NCBI RefSeq assembly: GCF_029852145.1
Contig: NC_079978.1
Span: 1,364,001-1,428,000, forward strand
Reading direction: 5' to 3'
Origin: Microplitis mediator
Taxonomy: Eukaryota > Arthropoda > Insecta > Hymenoptera > Braconidae
Length of the DNA stretch: 64,000 nt
Positions within the stretch are counted from its first letter, which is position 1, and each line of letters begins with the position of its first letter. Shown here in pieces: positions 62,202 through 64,000 of the stretch. The position numbers and the translations under genes are program-made. The notes under the pieces are model-generated. The model ran no database searches. It saw nothing but the letters and a program-made list of their open reading frames with translations, and was not told where the DNA came from.

Positions 62202-62872
62202 TTATTTTTTTGGGGGAATAACGTTGGCATTGTCCGCAGCAGCCGCAGCTGCAGCGTTACCAGTTGATCCAACGGCTTTTAGTGTCTCTGGATCAAATAT
62301 CCAGTCGCGTAAAAGCTCAATACCTTGACCAGTCATTCCACTAGCTTCGATTACCGTTATCTTCTGACTCACCTCACATTTTAAACGATTAAAATGTAGC
62401 ATTAACAATGCCTCATTGCGCATTTGTCGATATGATAAATCCATTTTGCCAAGTACAAAACAAATTTTAACGTGCTGAAGCTTTGGTTCCACAAGCAATG
62501 AATATAAAAGTACACCAGCAGCACTTATTTGACATAAATTACTTGCGTCTACTACATAAATTATTTTATGTACCTGTTATTAAATTTATTCTACGTTTAT
62601 TTAAACTCGAAAATATTTTATTTTCCTTCAGCATTAATTTAAAAATTAAATGGCCCTCTTACCCTGTCAAAATAACGATGCCAAATGGGTGCCATACTGC
62701 CGCCAATTTCTCTAACAATAATATCAAAATGTCCATCTTTACTTTTTATTGTAAACAAATTAACTCCATTTGTCGGAACAGTATGAGATGCATCGTCTAT
62801 TTTTTCATCACCTTGCAATCTTTTCATCAGCAAAGTTTTTCCAGACTTTGCGGGACCAAGGCACAGACACAT
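62202..62872 (-). CDS. ARL16: ARL16-like small GTPase
   Basis: Two minus-strand exons (62872-62663, 62573-62202) encode about 193 residues. The start MCLCLGPAKSGKTLLMKRLQ matches the ARL16 N terminus with its P-loop G-x4-GKT. The switch II region reads IIVREIGGSMAPIW, where ARL16 also has REL/IGG in place of the usual DxxGG. The G4 motif is GKMD rather than NKxD. The C-terminal end is a run of Ala followed by VIPPKK. ARL16 acts in cilia and Golgi traffic in vertebrates. The start codon is the first ATG after in-frame sequence and fits the family. Confidence 0.82.
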
Positions 62873-63406
62873 TATTTGTTTTGTCTTTAAATATTAATTA
62901 TTTTAAATATTATACAGTAGCATCAAAGGAGTTACGAGGACATTGTTCTATTGATCAAACAAACGATATTTGCTTGATTTGCTACATAATAAGTAGGTCA
63001 CATTTAAGCGTTTTTGTAGTAAGAAAAAAAATATTAACAAAATTCAAAGTAATTTTACTATTGGTCTTTATATTTTTTTAAAATTATCTAATTAATAATA
63101 ATTTTTTTTTTTTTTCTTTTTTTTTTAACTACTTTATACTTAACAGATAAGTAATTTACATGTAATAAAACAGTTTTAACTACTAGATTTTATAATCGTA
63201 GTAATAGTTATTAATAATATAATATAATATAATAATAATAATAATAATTAAAAAAATGTATGTCGATCTTAATTCGGAATTAATTAATTAGTTAGTTAGT
63301 TAACAATTGTTGATAACAAATACTGCATCAACTGATTGTTGATAAAATTTTCCTAAGATCTGAGTCAGTTTTCACAAGAAAACTTTTTATACACGTTTGT
63401 TTTCTT

Positions 63407-63437
<31 letters not shown>

Positions 63438-63705
63438 GTACAAAGATTAAAATGTCTTATGTGCATAATGTTTTGTTTTATGTACAATATTACACTTTGT
63501 TTTACTTAATTAATTATTTAATTATTTATTTACTTATTTTTTTTTTCACTTATTTGCGGGATGCTTCGTCTTCACTAATTAATTTTAATAATAAAAATAA
63601 TAATTTAAGAACAAGACTTGATCGTTTGTTGACTAGATGTTCCAGGCACTTTGATGGGAGCATTCATTTGTAATTTTTTTTTAAATCTCCGTCATTATTA
63701 AATTT
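62873..63705. other. Intergenic, AT-rich with T-rich runs
   Basis: This is the promoter side of the ARL16-like gene and the 3' flank of the next minus-strand gene. A T run lies at about 63411-63437. No exon was recognised. Confidence 0.45.
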
Positions 63706-63945
63706 TTACGTACGCTCGTTAACTAGAACTCGTATTTGGTCTGGCATCTGCCATGCATGTAATCGTCGGTCTTTACTGCCTGCTATTATCTAATGAATAT
63801 AATAAAAAAAAAAAACAATTAGTTAATCATACTATTATTTACGTGTAATTATTTATTGTAAAAAAAAAATTACCTCATCATTGACGATTTCCATACTAAG
63901 AAGCATATTGCCAGGTCCAGGAATGCTACATATTAATTTTGGTTC
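63706..63945 (-). CDS. C-terminal end of a probable WD40/beta-propeller protein (partial)
   Basis: Two minus-strand exons (63945-63874 and 63789-63706) joined in phase 0 encode the last 51 residues of a gene that runs past the window. The segment EIIAGSKDRRLHAWQM has the look of a WD40 blade: a hydrophobic strand, a GS-D turn and a final Trp. The stop follows VLVNERT. Phase and splice signals (AG acceptors, a GTAATT donor) support a real gene. The identity of the protein cannot be told from this fragment. Confidence 0.65.
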
Positions 63946-64000
63946 CTAAAAAATTAATTTAAATATTTATTTATTTATTTTATTTTTTATTAATTTATAA

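Overview
The window is AT-rich nuclear DNA from an insect, most likely a hymenopteran and plausibly a parasitoid wasp. The evidence is short GT-AG introns, ordinary animal genes (follistatin-like, OCRL, importin alpha, DDB1), many short inverted-repeat DNA transposons, and a cluster of secreted TIL-type protease inhibitors of the kind common in bee and wasp hemolymph and venom. The species is inferred, not shown. Exon joins were worked out by hand from splice sites and reading phase. Single exon ends may be off by a base, but the coding phases close for every gene model given here.

Positions 1-15000 hold a TIL inhibitor cluster. It contains the last exon of one gene (53-148), two complete plus-strand genes (497-1663 and 4454-4914), four complete minus-strand single-domain genes (5410-5785, 6572-7895, 8576-9381, 14549-14984), and one large minus-strand gene (9904-14136) predicted to encode about 653 residues with eleven TIL domains. 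In every gene a phase-0 intron falls at the predicted P1-P1' reactive bond. An unrecognised acidic protein (2460-3047) lies among them.

Positions 15000-36000 hold a follistatin-related protein 5 gene on the plus strand (18196-33088, first exon not found). A spliced tRNA-Tyr gene lies antisense in its large first visible intron. Positions 36000-44500 hold a USP deubiquitinase on the minus strand and a small coiled-coil gene on the plus strand. Positions 45800-64000 hold a compact run of housekeeping genes: OCRL-type inositol 5-phosphatase (+), importin alpha (-), an SFT2 family Golgi membrane protein (-), DDB1 (+), an ARL16-like GTPase (-), and the last two exons of a beta-propeller protein (-).

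About eighteen inverted-repeat elements from ten families sit in introns or between genes and none interrupts an exon. Several are recognisable by target duplications: TA for three families and about 9-10 bp for two. The most interesting material is the modular TIL locus. Its ten internal exons are all phase 0-0, each carries the second half of one inhibitor domain and the first half of the next, and the predicted P1 residues vary among Leu, Arg, Lys and Thr. The mobile-element families are the second point of interest, above all a palindromic-array element present twice.
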